Shown here: piece by piece, positions 10,187-19,526 of the stretch
Numbering within the stretch: the first letter of the stretch is position 1
Layout: each line of letters starts with the position of its first letter
Assembly (NCBI GenBank): GCA_903832085.1
Contig: CAIKZZ010000045.1
Span: 18,654-82,653 of the forward strand
Length of the DNA stretch: 64,000 nucleotides
Source of the DNA: an uncultured Pseudomonadota bacterium
Lineage (GTDB): Bacteria; Pseudomonadota; Gammaproteobacteria; Steroidobacterales; Steroidobacteraceae
Direction: 5' to 3'
The notes under the pieces: model-generated
Told to the model about the DNA's origin: nothing
Database searches by the model: none
The model's input: the letters and a program-made list of their open reading frames with translations, nothing else
Translations under genes and position numbers: made by a program

Positions 10187-11356
10187 ATGCAAAACAAACA
10201 CCTCCTACGCTCACTGTTCGCAGTCAGCTGCACCTTGTATCTTTCACTAAGCGTGGCGACAACCCAAGCAAGTGTGGCAGCACCCACAGCGCCGATCCCA
10301 TCACCGCCTGCGATTGCCGCTAAAGGATATGTACTGCTGGATGCATTCAGCGGCCACATCTTGGTTGGCCAAAACGACAACGACCGCATGGAGCCAGCAA
10401 GCCTCACAAAGTTAATGACTGCCTATGCGGTGTTTCATGCCCTGCGTGATGGAAAACTAAAACTCGATCAAGCAATACCGATCTCAACACACGCTTGGAA
10501 AGCGGAAGGCTCACGCACTTTTGTGGATGTAGGCAGCCAGGTCAGAGTTGATTTATTGATTCAAGGAATGATCGTTCAATCCGGCAATGACGCAACCATT
10601 GCGCTTGCCGAAGCAGTTGCAGGATCAGAGGAAACTTTTGCGATCCTCATGAACCAATACGCTCAACGGCTTGGACTTAAGGGTTCGCACTGGACTAACA
10701 GCACCGGACTCCCAGACCCGCAGCACTACACCACAGCTCGCGACATTGGAATTCTTGGCGCTGCAATCGTGCGCGAGTTCCCTGAATACTATAAGTGGTA
10801 CTCACAGCGCGAATTTACTTATAACAACATCACTCAGCAAAACCGCAATGGCTTGCTGGAACGGGACCCTACGGTTGACGGAATTAAAACAGGACATACC
10901 GACGCGGCTGGCTATTGTCTTGCGACATCAGCACTACGTGGCGGCATGCGTTTAGTATCAGTAGTTCTAGGCACAGCAAGCCCCAAAGCACGCGAAGATG
11001 CCAGTGCCGCATTGCTCGGGTACGGTTTTAGTTTTTATGAGAGCCGTCGTCTTTACAGCCATGGTCAAATGATCGGTAGCGCACACGTCTTTAAGACCGG
11101 AGATCCTGTGGCCGTCACCGTGCACGAAGATGCCTATGCAACAGCGCCACGTGGTCAGCTAGGTCTTGCTAAAGCGCAGCTATACCTTACCCCACGGCTG
11201 ATCGCACCGCTGACTGCCAACACAACGGTAGGCCACTTGCGCGTCAGCGTTGGTGATACCACTATTGCAGACTTACCGGTATTTCCGTCGGCTGACGTTC
11301 CTAAGGGTAATATTTTTAGGCAGCTAATCGACACCATCAAACTGTGGTTCCAATAA
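10187..11356 (+). CDS. dacA: D-alanyl-D-alanine carboxypeptidase (PBP5/6 family)
   Basis: This enzyme removes the terminal D-Ala from pentapeptide stems. The product is about 389 residues. It has a signal peptide (LLRSLFAVSCTLYLSLSVA) and the S11 peptidase motifs: Ser72-Leu-Thr-Lys75 in PASLTKLMTAY, SGN in QSGNDATIALAE and KTG in GIKTGHTDAAGYC. A C-terminal PBP5 beta domain follows and ends in an amphipathic helix (FRQLIDTIKLWFQ) that anchors the enzyme to the membrane. I chose ATG 10187 over the in-frame TTG 10175 because it puts the basic residues directly before the hydrophobic signal core. The stop TAA overlaps the ATG of the aminotransferase gene (TAATG). Confidence 0.96.
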   Translation: MQNKHLLRSLFAVSCTLYLSLSVATTQASVAAPTAPIPSPPAIAAKGYVLLDAFSGHILVGQNDNDRMEPASLTKLMTAYAVFHALRDGKLKLDQAIPISTHAWKAEGSRTFVDVGSQVRVDLLIQGMIVQSGNDATIALAEAVAGSEETFAILMNQYAQRLGLKGSHWTNSTGLPDPQHYTTARDIGILGAAIVREFPEYYKWYSQREFTYNNITQQNRNGLLERDPTVDGIKTGHTDAAGYCLATSALRGGMRLVSVVLGTASPKAREDASAALLGYGFSFYESRRLYSHGQMIGSAHVFKTGDPVAVTVHEDAYATAPRGQLGLAKAQLYLTPRLIAPLTANTTVGHLRVSVGDTTIADLPVFPSADVPKGNIFRQLIDTIKLWFQ

Positions 11357-12231
11357 TGGCTACTCCACTCCCCTTTGCATTCCTGAACGGACAGCTACTG
11401 CCACTTGCTGAAGCACGAATATCGCCCTTAGATCGTGGTTTTCTATTTGGTGACGCGGTATATGAAGTGATTCCCGTCTACAACGGTAGGCCATTTCTTG
11501 AACCGGAACACCTTATGCGCTTAGAACGTAGCTTACGTGAAATGAGCATTCCAAATCCGCACGGTCGTGATGGTTGGCGCCGAATCATTGCTGATCTGAT
11601 CGCACAAAATGGCGCAGTCGACCAGAATGTTTATATCCAAGTGAGTCGTGGTGCGGAAGACACTCGCAACCATGCCATGCCAGATGGACTCACACCGACT
11701 ATTTTTATGATGGCGACGCCAGCAATCAGCGAAGACCCTGCGGTAATCGCCAAAGGTGTCCGCGCGATCACTATCGCCGATCCTCGCTGGAAGCGCTGCG
11801 ATATTAAAAGCACTGCGTTGTTGGGCAATGTGTTTGCCAAAACGGCCGCGGTTAAGGCAGACGCACTTGAGGCAATCCTGATTGCTGATGGCGAGCTACG
11901 CGAAGGCGCATCATCCTCGGTATTGGTCGGCCTTGGCGCCACAGTGTACGCCCCACCCTATGGACCGGAGATCCTTCCTGGAACCACGCGTGACTTATGC
12001 CTAAAACTCGCGGCGGCGGCTGGAATTGAGGTCTGCATAGAGACTATTACTGAGGCAATGCTGCTGCGAGCTGACGAACTGATGCTGGGCTTCGCCACTC
12101 GAGGTGTCATTCCCGTCACCCAATTAGACGGCAAGCCCGTGGGCACAGGCGAACCAGGTCCACTATGGAAAAAGATATACAGCGCGTTCCGCGAGTATCG
12201 ACAGACCGTTGCGGACAAAAAAGAGGCCTAA
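11356..12231 (+). CDS. dat: D-amino-acid (D-alanine) aminotransferase, PLP class IV
   Basis: Class IV aminotransferases of this type convert D-Ala plus 2-oxoglutarate to pyruvate plus D-Glu. The 291-residue product carries SPLDRGFLFGDAVYEVIPVYNG at the N-terminus (split motif LDRGFLFGD), the PLP lysine in CDIKSTALLGNVFAK (about residue 150), the EGASSSVL glutamate loop and PGTTRDL. The start ATG 11356 overlaps the dacA stop; an upstream GTG (11344) lies inside dacA and is unlikely. Class IV also contains branched-chain aminotransferases and ADC lyases; the motifs and the coupling to a carboxypeptidase that releases D-Ala favour a D-amino-acid enzyme. Confidence 0.9.
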   Translation: MATPLPFAFLNGQLLPLAEARISPLDRGFLFGDAVYEVIPVYNGRPFLEPEHLMRLERSLREMSIPNPHGRDGWRRIIADLIAQNGAVDQNVYIQVSRGAEDTRNHAMPDGLTPTIFMMATPAISEDPAVIAKGVRAITIADPRWKRCDIKSTALLGNVFAKTAAVKADALEAILIADGELREGASSSVLVGLGATVYAPPYGPEILPGTTRDLCLKLAAAAGIEVCIETITEAMLLRADELMLGFATRGVIPVTQLDGKPVGTGEPGPLWKKIYSAFREYRQTVADKKEA

Positions 12232-12235
12232 TACC

Positions 12236-12514
12236 TTGGAACCGCTGACACCCCCTGCAGCGGACTCCCTGATTGAGTTTCCCTGCGACTATCCAATCAA
12301 GGTAATGGGTCGCAAAACATCAGAGTTTCGTAGTGCGATGCTCTATGTATTAACGCAACACACAGGGCTACAAGACATACCAGTGACCGAGCGTCATAGC
12401 CGAGACGGCACATACATTTCACTAACCTGCACAGTACCGGTTACAGATCGAGTGCAACTCGACACCATCTACAAGAGCCTGCACGCAACCGGGCTTGTGC
12501 TTTTTGCGCTCTAG
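12236..12514 (+). CDS. ybeD: YbeD-family DUF493 protein
   Basis: YbeD-like proteins are small ACT-like-fold regulators of unknown role, found beside lipB in many gammaproteobacteria. The product is about 92 residues: [15 protein letters not shown] at the N-terminus, then [24 protein letters not shown] and a C-terminal [13 protein letters not shown]; this layout is diagnostic. I chose TTG 12236 because AGAGG (12222-12226) lies 9 nt ahead and the family N-terminus begins here; a longer GTG-initiated frame from 12209 would overlap dat. It is convergent with lipB, the last 4 bp of the two genes overlapping. Confidence 0.88.
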   Translation: MEPLTPPAADSLIEFPCDYPIKVMGRKTSEFRSAMLYVLTQHTGLQDIPVTERHSRDGTYISLTCTVPVTDRVQLDTIYKSLHATGLVLFAL

Positions 12515-13152
12515 CTATTTGAATCAATAAGGTCCGTCGCACCTTTGAGATTTAATGTATCTACCAAATGCGCCAGCAACCTTGGCGCTAGTAGTCTTGG
12601 CTGTTGAAACACACCGAGCCGTGCAAAATCCACGACTGACAATCCCTCAAGACCGCACGGATTGATGCGACTAAATGGCTCAAGATCCATAGCAACGTTT
12701 AGTGCGATGCCGTGGTAGCAGCAGCCGCGTCTTATACGCAAACCAAGACTTGCAAGCTTCGCGCCATCGACGTAAACACCAGGAGCATCGCGTCGCGGCA
12801 CTGCTGTGATGCCAAGCTCCATCGATAGCGCGACCAGCGCTTGCTCAAGTGCCGTGACGAGGGGCCGCACACCAAGACTCAAGCGCCGTAAATCCAACAA
12901 GACGTAAGCCACGAGCTGTCCAGGTCCGTGATAGGTCACCTGACCGCCTCGGTCAATCGCAACCTGTGGAATCGAGCCAGCCTCCAGCACATGGCGCCGA
13001 TCAGCATTCATGCCAAGGGTATAAACAGGAGGATGCTCTAAAAACCAAACCTCGTCAGCTGTTTCAGGCGTGCGTTCTTCGTTAAATCTTTGCATCGCAC
13101 GCCAGGTCGGCTCGTACTCAACGCACCCCAACCAACGCGCAATAGTCTTCAC
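12511..13152 (-). CDS. lipB: Octanoyl-[ACP]:protein N-octanoyltransferase LipB
   Basis: LipB moves octanoate from acyl-carrier protein to the lipoyl domains of 2-oxoacid dehydrogenases and GcvH. The 213-residue protein has the full signature: [21 protein letters not shown] (residues about 68-88), the catalytic lysine region [15 protein letters not shown] and the HGIALNV/INPCG segment with the acyl-thioester cysteine. The start is GTG 13152, overlapping the lipA stop as GTGA. LipA then inserts sulfur into the octanoyl group. It is followed convergently by the ybeD-like gene, as in many relatives though there usually codirectional. Confidence 0.97.
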   Translation of the reverse strand: MKTIARWLGCVEYEPTWRAMQRFNEERTPETADEVWFLEHPPVYTLGMNADRRHVLEAGSIPQVAIDRGGQVTYHGPGQLVAYVLLDLRRLSLGVRPLVTALEQALVALSMELGITAVPRRDAPGVYVDGAKLASLGLRIRRGCCYHGIALNVAMDLEPFSRINPCGLEGLSVVDFARLGVFQQPRLLAPRLLAHLVDTLNLKGATDLIDSNS

Positions 13153-14144
13153 GGCAAGCCGGCGTTGTTGCGCTCAAGAACACGCTCGGCTCGATAACTT
13201 GAACGCACGAGCGGACCTGCGACACACTCAAGAAACCCGAGCTCGAGCGCTTGGTGGCGCAAACTCTGAAACTCCTCCGGCGAAACATAGCGATTCACTG
13301 AAAGATGGTTGGGAGTTGGTCGCAAGTACTGCCCTAGAGTCAGCACGTCGGTACCGGCCGCTGCCAGATCGCGCATACACTGCAACACTTCGGCAGTCGT
13401 TTCTCCAAGTCCGAGCATAAGACTTGACTTGACAAGCACATCAGAGCGACGAGCTTTTGCCATCGCCAGCACATCCAAGGTTTGTTTATAACCGGCACGC
13501 GGATCGCGCACGGGATGAGTTAGACGCTCGACCGTTTCAATGTTCTGAGCAAATACCTCAAGACCCGTGTCAACCACAGTATGAATCGCGGCCACTGAGC
13601 CCTGAAAGTCAGGCGTCAATGCCTCAACTGCAGTTGTCGGCATTGCCAACTTAATGGCTCGAATACACGCGGCATAATGCTCAGCACCGCCATCGGCTAA
13701 ATCATCACGATTCACTGACGTAAGGACCACATAGCGCAAACCCATCAACTCAACCGTACGCGCTACATTAGCTGGCTCATCTGCATCCAACCAGCCTTGA
13801 GGATTACCCGTATCCACTGAGCAGAAGCGACAGGCGCGCGTACAAACCGCCCCCATGAGCATAATGGTCGCCGTACCAGCATTCCAACACTCACCAATGT
13901 TTGGGCACTTTGCTTCCTCACACACTGTCGCAAGACGATGCTCGCGTACAGTACGTTGCACCGCTTCAAAACCAACGCCCGCCGGCATCGGGGCGCGCAA
14001 CCAAGCGGGCTTACCACCGACCGTCATCGGCGTCGCTGACGTTGAAGCCTTGATACCATCACGAATCGCAGTAAATCCCTGGGGAGTTACATATTTTTTC
14101 CCGCTAGCTGTTGTGACTACTGGGATTCCTTTGAATTCGGACAT
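13149..14144 (-). CDS. lipA: Lipoyl synthase (radical SAM) LipA
   Basis: LipA inserts two sulfur atoms into protein-bound octanoyl groups. The product is 331 residues. The auxiliary-cluster cysteines are in [12 protein letters not shown], the radical-SAM CxxxCxxC is in CTRACRFC, and the C-terminal RSSYRAE supplies the serine that ligates the auxiliary cluster. TLGQYLRPT and [11 protein letters not shown] are further family motifs. ATG 14144 fits the usual N-terminus MSEFKGIPV and is preceded by AGAG; the longer open frame to 14201 is not needed. lipA precedes lipB in one transcript, 34 bp after murU. Confidence 0.97.
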   Translation of the reverse strand: MSEFKGIPVVTTASGKKYVTPQGFTAIRDGIKASTSATPMTVGGKPAWLRAPMPAGVGFEAVQRTVREHRLATVCEEAKCPNIGECWNAGTATIMLMGAVCTRACRFCSVDTGNPQGWLDADEPANVARTVELMGLRYVVLTSVNRDDLADGGAEHYAACIRAIKLAMPTTAVEALTPDFQGSVAAIHTVVDTGLEVFAQNIETVERLTHPVRDPRAGYKQTLDVLAMAKARRSDVLVKSSLMLGLGETTAEVLQCMRDLAAAGTDVLTLGQYLRPTPNHLSVNRYVSPEEFQSLRHQALELGFLECVAGPLVRSSYRAERVLERNNAGLP

Positions 14145-14178
14145 ATACAATCTGCTCTTTAAGCGCCCAGTGCGCGCT

Positions 14179-14856
14179 TTATATCTTGCGTACTTTGGCA
14201 TCCAGCGCTGCTAGGCGCTCTGGCGTTCCGACATCTTCCCATACACCTGCATAAACCGCAGCGCTCACCAAACCGGCACCCGCTGCTAAATCCAGTAACG
14301 GCTTCAAAGGGCGTTTTCCTGATGCAAGTCCCGCAAAGAATTTTGGGTGGTAACAGGCTATACCGGCAAAGGTATAACGACTCGATGCGCCAATTCGTAA
14401 TTCGTCGCATTCGAGACCAAAATCTCCTCGCGGATGCTGCGGAGGATTCGGCACTAAGACTAATGACGCGAGCCTGCCTGCGGCTGGCTCTGCAAGCTGC
14501 AGTGAATGATCGGTATAGACATCGGCATTGACGACCACGAAGGGTTCGTCAGCAAAAAACTTAAGCGCGTTGACAATACCACCTGCAGTTTCCAAAGGCT
14601 CTGGTCCCTCATCAAACCAATGAATGCGCACTTCATATCGACTGCCATTTCCCAGCGCAGCTTGCAGCACAGACCCTAACCACGAGACATTGACGGCCAC
14701 TTCATGAATCCCGGCACGCGCGAGCTTCACCAAATGACGCTCAATCAATGTTTGACTACCAACACGGAGCAATGGCTTTGGAGTCTTATCCGTGAGCGGC
14801 CGCATACGCTCACCTCTTCCGGCCGCCAGGACCATCGCGCGTTTAATCACGCTCAT
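14179..14856 (-). CDS. murU: N-acetylmuramate alpha-1-phosphate uridylyltransferase MurU
   Basis: MurU converts MurNAc-1-phosphate to UDP-MurNAc in the MurNAc recycling route that bypasses fosfomycin-sensitive de novo synthesis. The 225-residue protein starts with the nucleotidyltransferase motif [21 protein letters not shown] (split: [17 protein letters not shown]). It continues with [10 protein letters not shown], the metal-binding [10 protein letters not shown] and [10 protein letters not shown]. Small size, the absence of a left-handed beta-helix and the overlap with amgK (its start lies within the amgK stop) separate it from GlmU- or RmlA-type enzymes. Confidence 0.94.
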   Translation of the reverse strand: MSVIKRAMVLAAGRGERMRPLTDKTPKPLLRVGSQTLIERHLVKLARAGIHEVAVNVSWLGSVLQAALGNGSRYEVRIHWFDEGPEPLETAGGIVNALKFFADEPFVVVNADVYTDHSLQLAEPAAGRLASLVLVPNPPQHPRGDFGLECDELRIGASSRYTFAGIACYHPKFFAGLASGKRPLKPLLDLAAGAGLVSAAVYAGVWEDVGTPERLAALDAKVRKI

Positions 14857-15893
14857 CGCACGACTCGTGCTTGGGCCGCAGCAAACCGCGGCACAACGAC
14901 ATCCGTCATTAAAGTGTGCAGCTCGTTTAACTCAGGATACATTGCGGCAGCATCCAGTACATATTGTAAGACAACCGGCAAATCGCGTAGGTAGCCTGCT
15001 TTTCCATCGCGGTACCATAGCCGTGCGAATATTCCGAGCACCTTCAAGTGGCGCTGTACTCCCATCAAATCGAACCAGCGCAAAAATTCATTCTCATCGG
15101 CGCCAACCGCAAGGCCCGCATCCAGTGCGCGTGCCCGATAATCCCGTAGCCAACCTAACACGCGCTCGCGCGGCCAGACGACATAACAATCTTTATAGAG
15201 AGAGACCAGATCGTACGTGATAGCACCACGCACAGCATCCTGAAAATCTAAAATGCCAGGATTGGCATCTGAGGTCAGCATGAGATTACGAGAATGAAAA
15301 TCACGATGCACGATGACCTGCGTCTGGCAAAGTGCCGCACGCGCAAGCACAGTCGATATCCGGCTCACAGTCGACAGCAGCTCTGGCAGTAAATTGATCT
15401 GCAGATGAGACTGCAAAAACCACTCGGGGAACAGTTGCACCTCGCGATCCAGCAACTCATGGCTATACATCGGTAGCTCGACATTGAGGCCCGACCCACC
15501 CACCTGCATTTTGATGAGCGCCGTGACAGCATCTGCGTATAAAGCCTCAGGGTCACCTCCAGCATTGAGGGCAGCCAGATAGTGAGTGGAGCCTAAATCC
15601 GTCAGTAGGAGGAACCCTTGCTGGACATCCACCGCGAGAATGCTCGGGACATTGAGCCCCAGCCGCCCCAAAGCACCCGCAATTGCCATAAATGGACCCA
15701 AATCTTCCCGATCGGGGGGTGCGTCCATGACAATTAGACTGGAATCGGCACGAGTGGCACGGAAATAGCGCCGAAAGCTCGCATCAGCGGAGGCCGGCTC
15801 CAAGCGAGTTATGGGCAGCCGCAACTCGTGCGTCAGCCAGTGCTGAACAAGCGCGCGGCGAGGATCGACTGCAGTATCTGTGACGGAGACCAT
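14853..15893 (-). CDS. amgK: Anomeric MurNAc/GlcNAc kinase AmgK
   Basis: AmgK phosphorylates MurNAc (or GlcNAc) at the anomeric carbon, feeding MurU. The 346-residue protein has the aminoglycoside phosphotransferase fold: SADASFRRYFR N-lobe motif, GFLLLTDLGS, the Brenner loop VIVHRDFHSRNLML (catalytic Asp) and the metal-binding LDFQDAVRGAITYDL. The ATG 15893 is only 15 bp from the divergent lptD start, the same amgK-murU/lptD arrangement as in pseudomonads. Its stop overlaps murU as ATGA. Confidence 0.94.
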   Translation of the reverse strand: MVSVTDTAVDPRRALVQHWLTHELRLPITRLEPASADASFRRYFRATRADSSLIVMDAPPDREDLGPFMAIAGALGRLGLNVPSILAVDVQQGFLLLTDLGSTHYLAALNAGGDPEALYADAVTALIKMQVGGSGLNVELPMYSHELLDREVQLFPEWFLQSHLQINLLPELLSTVSRISTVLARAALCQTQVIVHRDFHSRNLMLTSDANPGILDFQDAVRGAITYDLVSLYKDCYVVWPRERVLGWLRDYRARALDAGLAVGADENEFLRWFDLMGVQRHLKVLGIFARLWYRDGKAGYLRDLPVVLQYVLDAAAMYPELNELHTLMTDVVVPRFAAAQARVVR

Positions 15894-15908
15894 AGGCCAG
15901 AGATTATA

Positions 15909-18203
15909 ATGCCGAGGCCACCGTTACACCGGTGCCATTTTTTTGACCTAACTGACCAGGCTGACCCGTTGCCACCGACCTCCCCCCACCATCCTTGTCT
16001 GCGCGCCCGCTGCCACGGCCTACTTGCGGGTCTGCTGCTCACCACCGGACTCTGTCAGGCTGCGCCGCCCTGTGCGACAGAACCACAAGCCAGCGTAGTC
16101 ACCTCCCCGGCGATCAGCACGGGGAGTATCGCTGCCGCCGACCCAAGCAGTATTGAGATTAGCAGCGCAGGCGCCGATGTCACCGATCTGGGCGATGCCA
16201 ACCTGAAAGGCCCGGTCGAGTTACACCAAGGCACCCGTACGCTGACCTCTGAACAGGCGATCTATAACGCCACCACCCATGCCTTTAGCGCGTCTGGCAC
16301 AGTGCAGTTCAAAGACCCAAAACTAACGGTATCGGGTACGGCAGCGCGTTGGCAAACGGAAGCCAACAGCGGGCAGTTTGATAACGCGTCCTTTGAATTG
16401 CCAAGCTTGTCGGTGAGGGGCCATGCAGACTCCATCACACTGGCTGCTGATGGCAATCTGCGCCTACAAAAAGCTGAGTACTCGGCCTGCCCGGCAGATC
16501 ATCCTGACTGGCAGTTACGCGCTAATAGCATTGCCATCAATCAGCACGATCATGAAGGCGTTGCGCGTAATGTGCGTCTGGATTTTATGGGTCTACCCAT
16601 TCTGTATTTGCCTATCATCTCGTTCCCAGTTGGCGAAGAGCGCAAATCAGGATTTTTATTCCCCGTATTGGGCGACTCCAGCCGCAAAGGACTGACATTA
16701 GTTACACCGTATTACTTAAATATAGCGGCAAACATGGATGCGACGTTGATGCCTGGTTTTATGGCGAAACGCGGTGCAACCATTGGTAGTGAATTTCGCT
16801 ACCTAACAAGCACGTCAAGCGGTGAATTTCATAGCGACTGGCTGCCGCACGACACGATTGCTGGACGCGACCGTAGTTTGCTGCGTTTTTTCGATAAGTC
16901 AGATTTGTTCGGCAGTTTACGCTTTGACACGAACATCGCCTACGCGAGTGACAGCAGTTACTTTCAAGACTTTGCCCAAGGACCCGAAGGTACCAGCATC
17001 CCATTCCTGACACGCTCAGCCAAGCTGACGTACTTGGATAATTACTGGCATGCGATCGCACTTGTTGAGCAGTTCCAGACCATTGACCAGACGCTAGCAA
17101 ATAGCGCAAGGCCCTACACCCGCGCGCCCGAAGTTGCCGTTGATGGCCGCTGGAACAATGCCAAAGGTCTGGGACTTGAGATCCGAGGCGAAGCCGTCAA
17201 CTTTACGCGTGACACAGGCTTGCAAGGCGGTCGTTTTTCGATTGAGCCAAGCGCGAGCTGGTTGATTGGGCAGCCAGGAGAATTTATCAAACCAACGATT
17301 GGCTGGCGCAGCACTCGCTACGCGTTACGCAACGACCCAGGCATGGATTCAAGCCCGTCCGTTTCTATGCCGATCGCCACGGTTGATAGCGGTCTTATAT
17401 TTGAACGCGATACAGGCAAGGATATTCAGACCATTGAACCTCGCATGCTGTACACCTATATCCCCTATCGTGATCAATCCAAGCTACCAAGTTTTGATAC
17501 GTCACTCCCTGATTTGAACATGATCCAACTATTTCGCAGCGAGCGTTTTGCTGGTGGCGACAGACTAGGAGACGCTAATCAATTGGCTATAGGCGAAACC
17601 AGTCGTCTGGTGGACGCATCGTCCGGCAAGCAATTGCTAGACTTTACAGTGGGTGAAATCTATTACTTCACACCACCCAAAGTGCAGTTACCGAATACCC
17701 CCACGGTCACCGAGCATACCTCAAATCTGGTGGCTGATCTTGGCATCAGCGCCTATGCACACTGGAATGTGCGTTTGGGCGAGGAATGGGATCCGCACAA
17801 CCAGCATTCTGATCTAAGCGAAGTACAGCTCCAGTATCAGCCTAAGGGCGATAGGGTCATTAATCTGGGTTACCGATTCCGCCGCAGCCTGCTGGAGCAG
17901 CTTGATACATCCTTCGTTTGGCCAATCAAAGACTCCTGGAACGTCTATGCCCGCGAGGTATTTTCTATTAAAGACAAGCAAAATATCGAATCTTTGGCTG
18001 GATTCCAGTACCGCTCCTGTTGCTGGCGCCTAGGGGTTCTGATGCGGCATTACGTCAGTAATCAAACAGGCACCCAAGATACGGCGATTACCTTACAATT
18101 TGAACTCAATGGGCTTTCCAGTGTCGGAGAGCAGTCCGATGCTTTCCTCGCGCGGTCTATTCGGGGATACTCCTCAACCGCATCCGAAAATAGTACAGAG
18201 TGA
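15909..18203 (+). CDS. lptD: LPS-assembly outer-membrane protein LptD
   Basis: LptD forms the outer-membrane barrel that, plugged by LptE, inserts LPS into the outer leaflet. The product is about 764 residues from ATG 15909; TTG 15969 would also give a proper signal peptide (HGLLAGLLLTTGLCQA). A short OstA/LptA-like beta-jellyroll follows (about residues 90-215; VELHQGTRTLTSEQAIYN), then the barrel. Cysteines for the interdomain disulfides are visible: one just after the signal (APPCATE), one in YSACPADHPDW and the adjacent pair in SCCWRLG near the C-terminus. Only 15 bp separates its start from divergent amgK, so its promoter must lie in amgK. Genes surA, pdxA and rsmA follow. Confidence 0.95.
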   Translation: MPRPPLHRCHFFDLTDQADPLPPTSPHHPCLRARCHGLLAGLLLTTGLCQAAPPCATEPQASVVTSPAISTGSIAAADPSSIEISSAGADVTDLGDANLKGPVELHQGTRTLTSEQAIYNATTHAFSASGTVQFKDPKLTVSGTAARWQTEANSGQFDNASFELPSLSVRGHADSITLAADGNLRLQKAEYSACPADHPDWQLRANSIAINQHDHEGVARNVRLDFMGLPILYLPIISFPVGEERKSGFLFPVLGDSSRKGLTLVTPYYLNIAANMDATLMPGFMAKRGATIGSEFRYLTSTSSGEFHSDWLPHDTIAGRDRSLLRFFDKSDLFGSLRFDTNIAYASDSSYFQDFAQGPEGTSIPFLTRSAKLTYLDNYWHAIALVEQFQTIDQTLANSARPYTRAPEVAVDGRWNNAKGLGLEIRGEAVNFTRDTGLQGGRFSIEPSASWLIGQPGEFIKPTIGWRSTRYALRNDPGMDSSPSVSMPIATVDSGLIFERDTGKDIQTIEPRMLYTYIPYRDQSKLPSFDTSLPDLNMIQLFRSERFAGGDRLGDANQLAIGETSRLVDASSGKQLLDFTVGEIYYFTPPKVQLPNTPTVTEHTSNLVADLGISAYAHWNVRLGEEWDPHNQHSDLSEVQLQYQPKGDRVINLGYRFRRSLLEQLDTSFVWPIKDSWNVYAREVFSIKDKQNIESLAGFQYRSCCWRLGVLMRHYVSNQTGTQDTAITLQFELNGLSSVGEQSDAFLARSIRGYSSTASENSTE

Positions 18204-18210
18204 GCAGTTT

Positions 18211-19518
18211 ATGGGTCGATTCATGAAAATCTTGCTGCTGTGCGCCTCCTTGGCGGCAGCGAGCGTGTCCGCACAAACTCGTGACATCGGCGGTCAGGGA
18301 GAACTCCTTGATCGCATCACGGTGGTCGTCAATGACGGCGTTGTACTACAAAGCCAAGTCGATCAACAAGTCACGACCATTACTCACCGGCTCCGCGATC
18401 AAGGCACTCCGCTGCCACCCCCGTCAGTACTACGGCAACAAATTACCGAGCGCTTGGTAATCCAAGAAGTGCAGATGCAGCGGGCGCAAAAACTTGGCCT
18501 CAAAGTTGCTGATGAGGCGCTCAACAATGCACTGCGCGAAGTCGCAAAACAAAACAAAATCGACTTCAGCGATCTGCCGGATGCGCTGGCTAAAGAAGAC
18601 ATCAACTATGCTGAATACCGTGAGCAGGTACGACGCGAAATGACCTTGTCAATGCTGCGGCAGCGGGACGTGTACGCGCACATCTATGTGAGCCCGCGTG
18701 AGCTTGATCAATTCCTAACGAAACAATCAGCGGATAAAACCGGACGAGCAGAGTACAACGTCTCGCATATTTTGATTGCGCTGCCGGAGGCCGCATCACC
18801 TGGCCAGCTTGATCAAGTTGAAAAGCGTACTGAGGAAATTTACAGCCGCGCGCAACATGGCGAGGACTTTGGCCAACTTGCAGTGGCGAACTCGCAAGCA
18901 CAGACCGCGTTAGAGCGAGGCCAACTGGGCTGGCGCAAAGGCAGCGAATTACCTTCCTTCATGGCTGACGTCGTCAGTCACATGAAGCCAGGCGAAATCT
19001 CCAGACCCGTACGCACGCCCTCAGGCTTTCACATCATTCGCCTTAACGAGAGCCGCAGCGACACCGATGCGCTGCTCGTGTCGCAGATTCATGGCCGGCA
19101 CATCTTGCTCAAAACGAACGAACTACAGGATGATGAAACGATTCGTGGCCGATTGCAGATCATCCGTGACCGAATTGCGAGTGGCGCTGATGACTTTACA
19201 GCAATAGCGAAAGCGATCTCCGAAGACACCGGATCGGCAACCGAAGGCGGCGATCTTGGTTGGACGAGCGATGGCGCCTTTGTGCCTGAGTTCCAACAAC
19301 AACTAGAGACACTAAACGAGAACGAGCTGAGCCAACCATTTCACACACAGTATGGGTGGCACATTGCACAGCTCCTTGGTAAGCGGACACAAGATATGAG
19401 CACCGACGAGCGCCGCCGCAAAGCGTTTGAGCAAATCCGTGCAAGCAAAGTGGATGAAGAAACGGAACTGTGGCTGCGGCGCCTGCGCGACGAGGCTTTT
19501 GTAGATATTCGCACCTGA
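18211..19518 (+). CDS. surA: Periplasmic chaperone and peptidyl-prolyl isomerase SurA
   Basis: SurA escorts unfolded outer-membrane proteins, LptD included, across the periplasm. The 435-residue product has a signal peptide (MKILLLCASLAAASVSA), the N-terminal chaperone domain (LLDRITVVVNDGVVLQSQVD), two parvulin domains (about residues 180-280 with YNVSHILIALP and about 295-400 with IHGRHILLKTN, GGDLGWTSDGAFVPEF) and a C-terminal helix. ATG 18211 is preceded by GAGTGAG; ATG 18223 would start directly at the signal peptide and is an equal alternative. It lies 7 bp after lptD. Confidence 0.96.
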   Translation: MGRFMKILLLCASLAAASVSAQTRDIGGQGELLDRITVVVNDGVVLQSQVDQQVTTITHRLRDQGTPLPPPSVLRQQITERLVIQEVQMQRAQKLGLKVADEALNNALREVAKQNKIDFSDLPDALAKEDINYAEYREQVRREMTLSMLRQRDVYAHIYVSPRELDQFLTKQSADKTGRAEYNVSHILIALPEAASPGQLDQVEKRTEEIYSRAQHGEDFGQLAVANSQAQTALERGQLGWRKGSELPSFMADVVSHMKPGEISRPVRTPSGFHIIRLNESRSDTDALLVSQIHGRHILLKTNELQDDETIRGRLQIIRDRIASGADDFTAIAKAISEDTGSATEGGDLGWTSDGAFVPEFQQQLETLNENELSQPFHTQYGWHIAQLLGKRTQDMSTDERRRKAFEQIRASKVDEETELWLRRLRDEAFVDIRT

Positions 19519-19526
19519 CACCCCGA

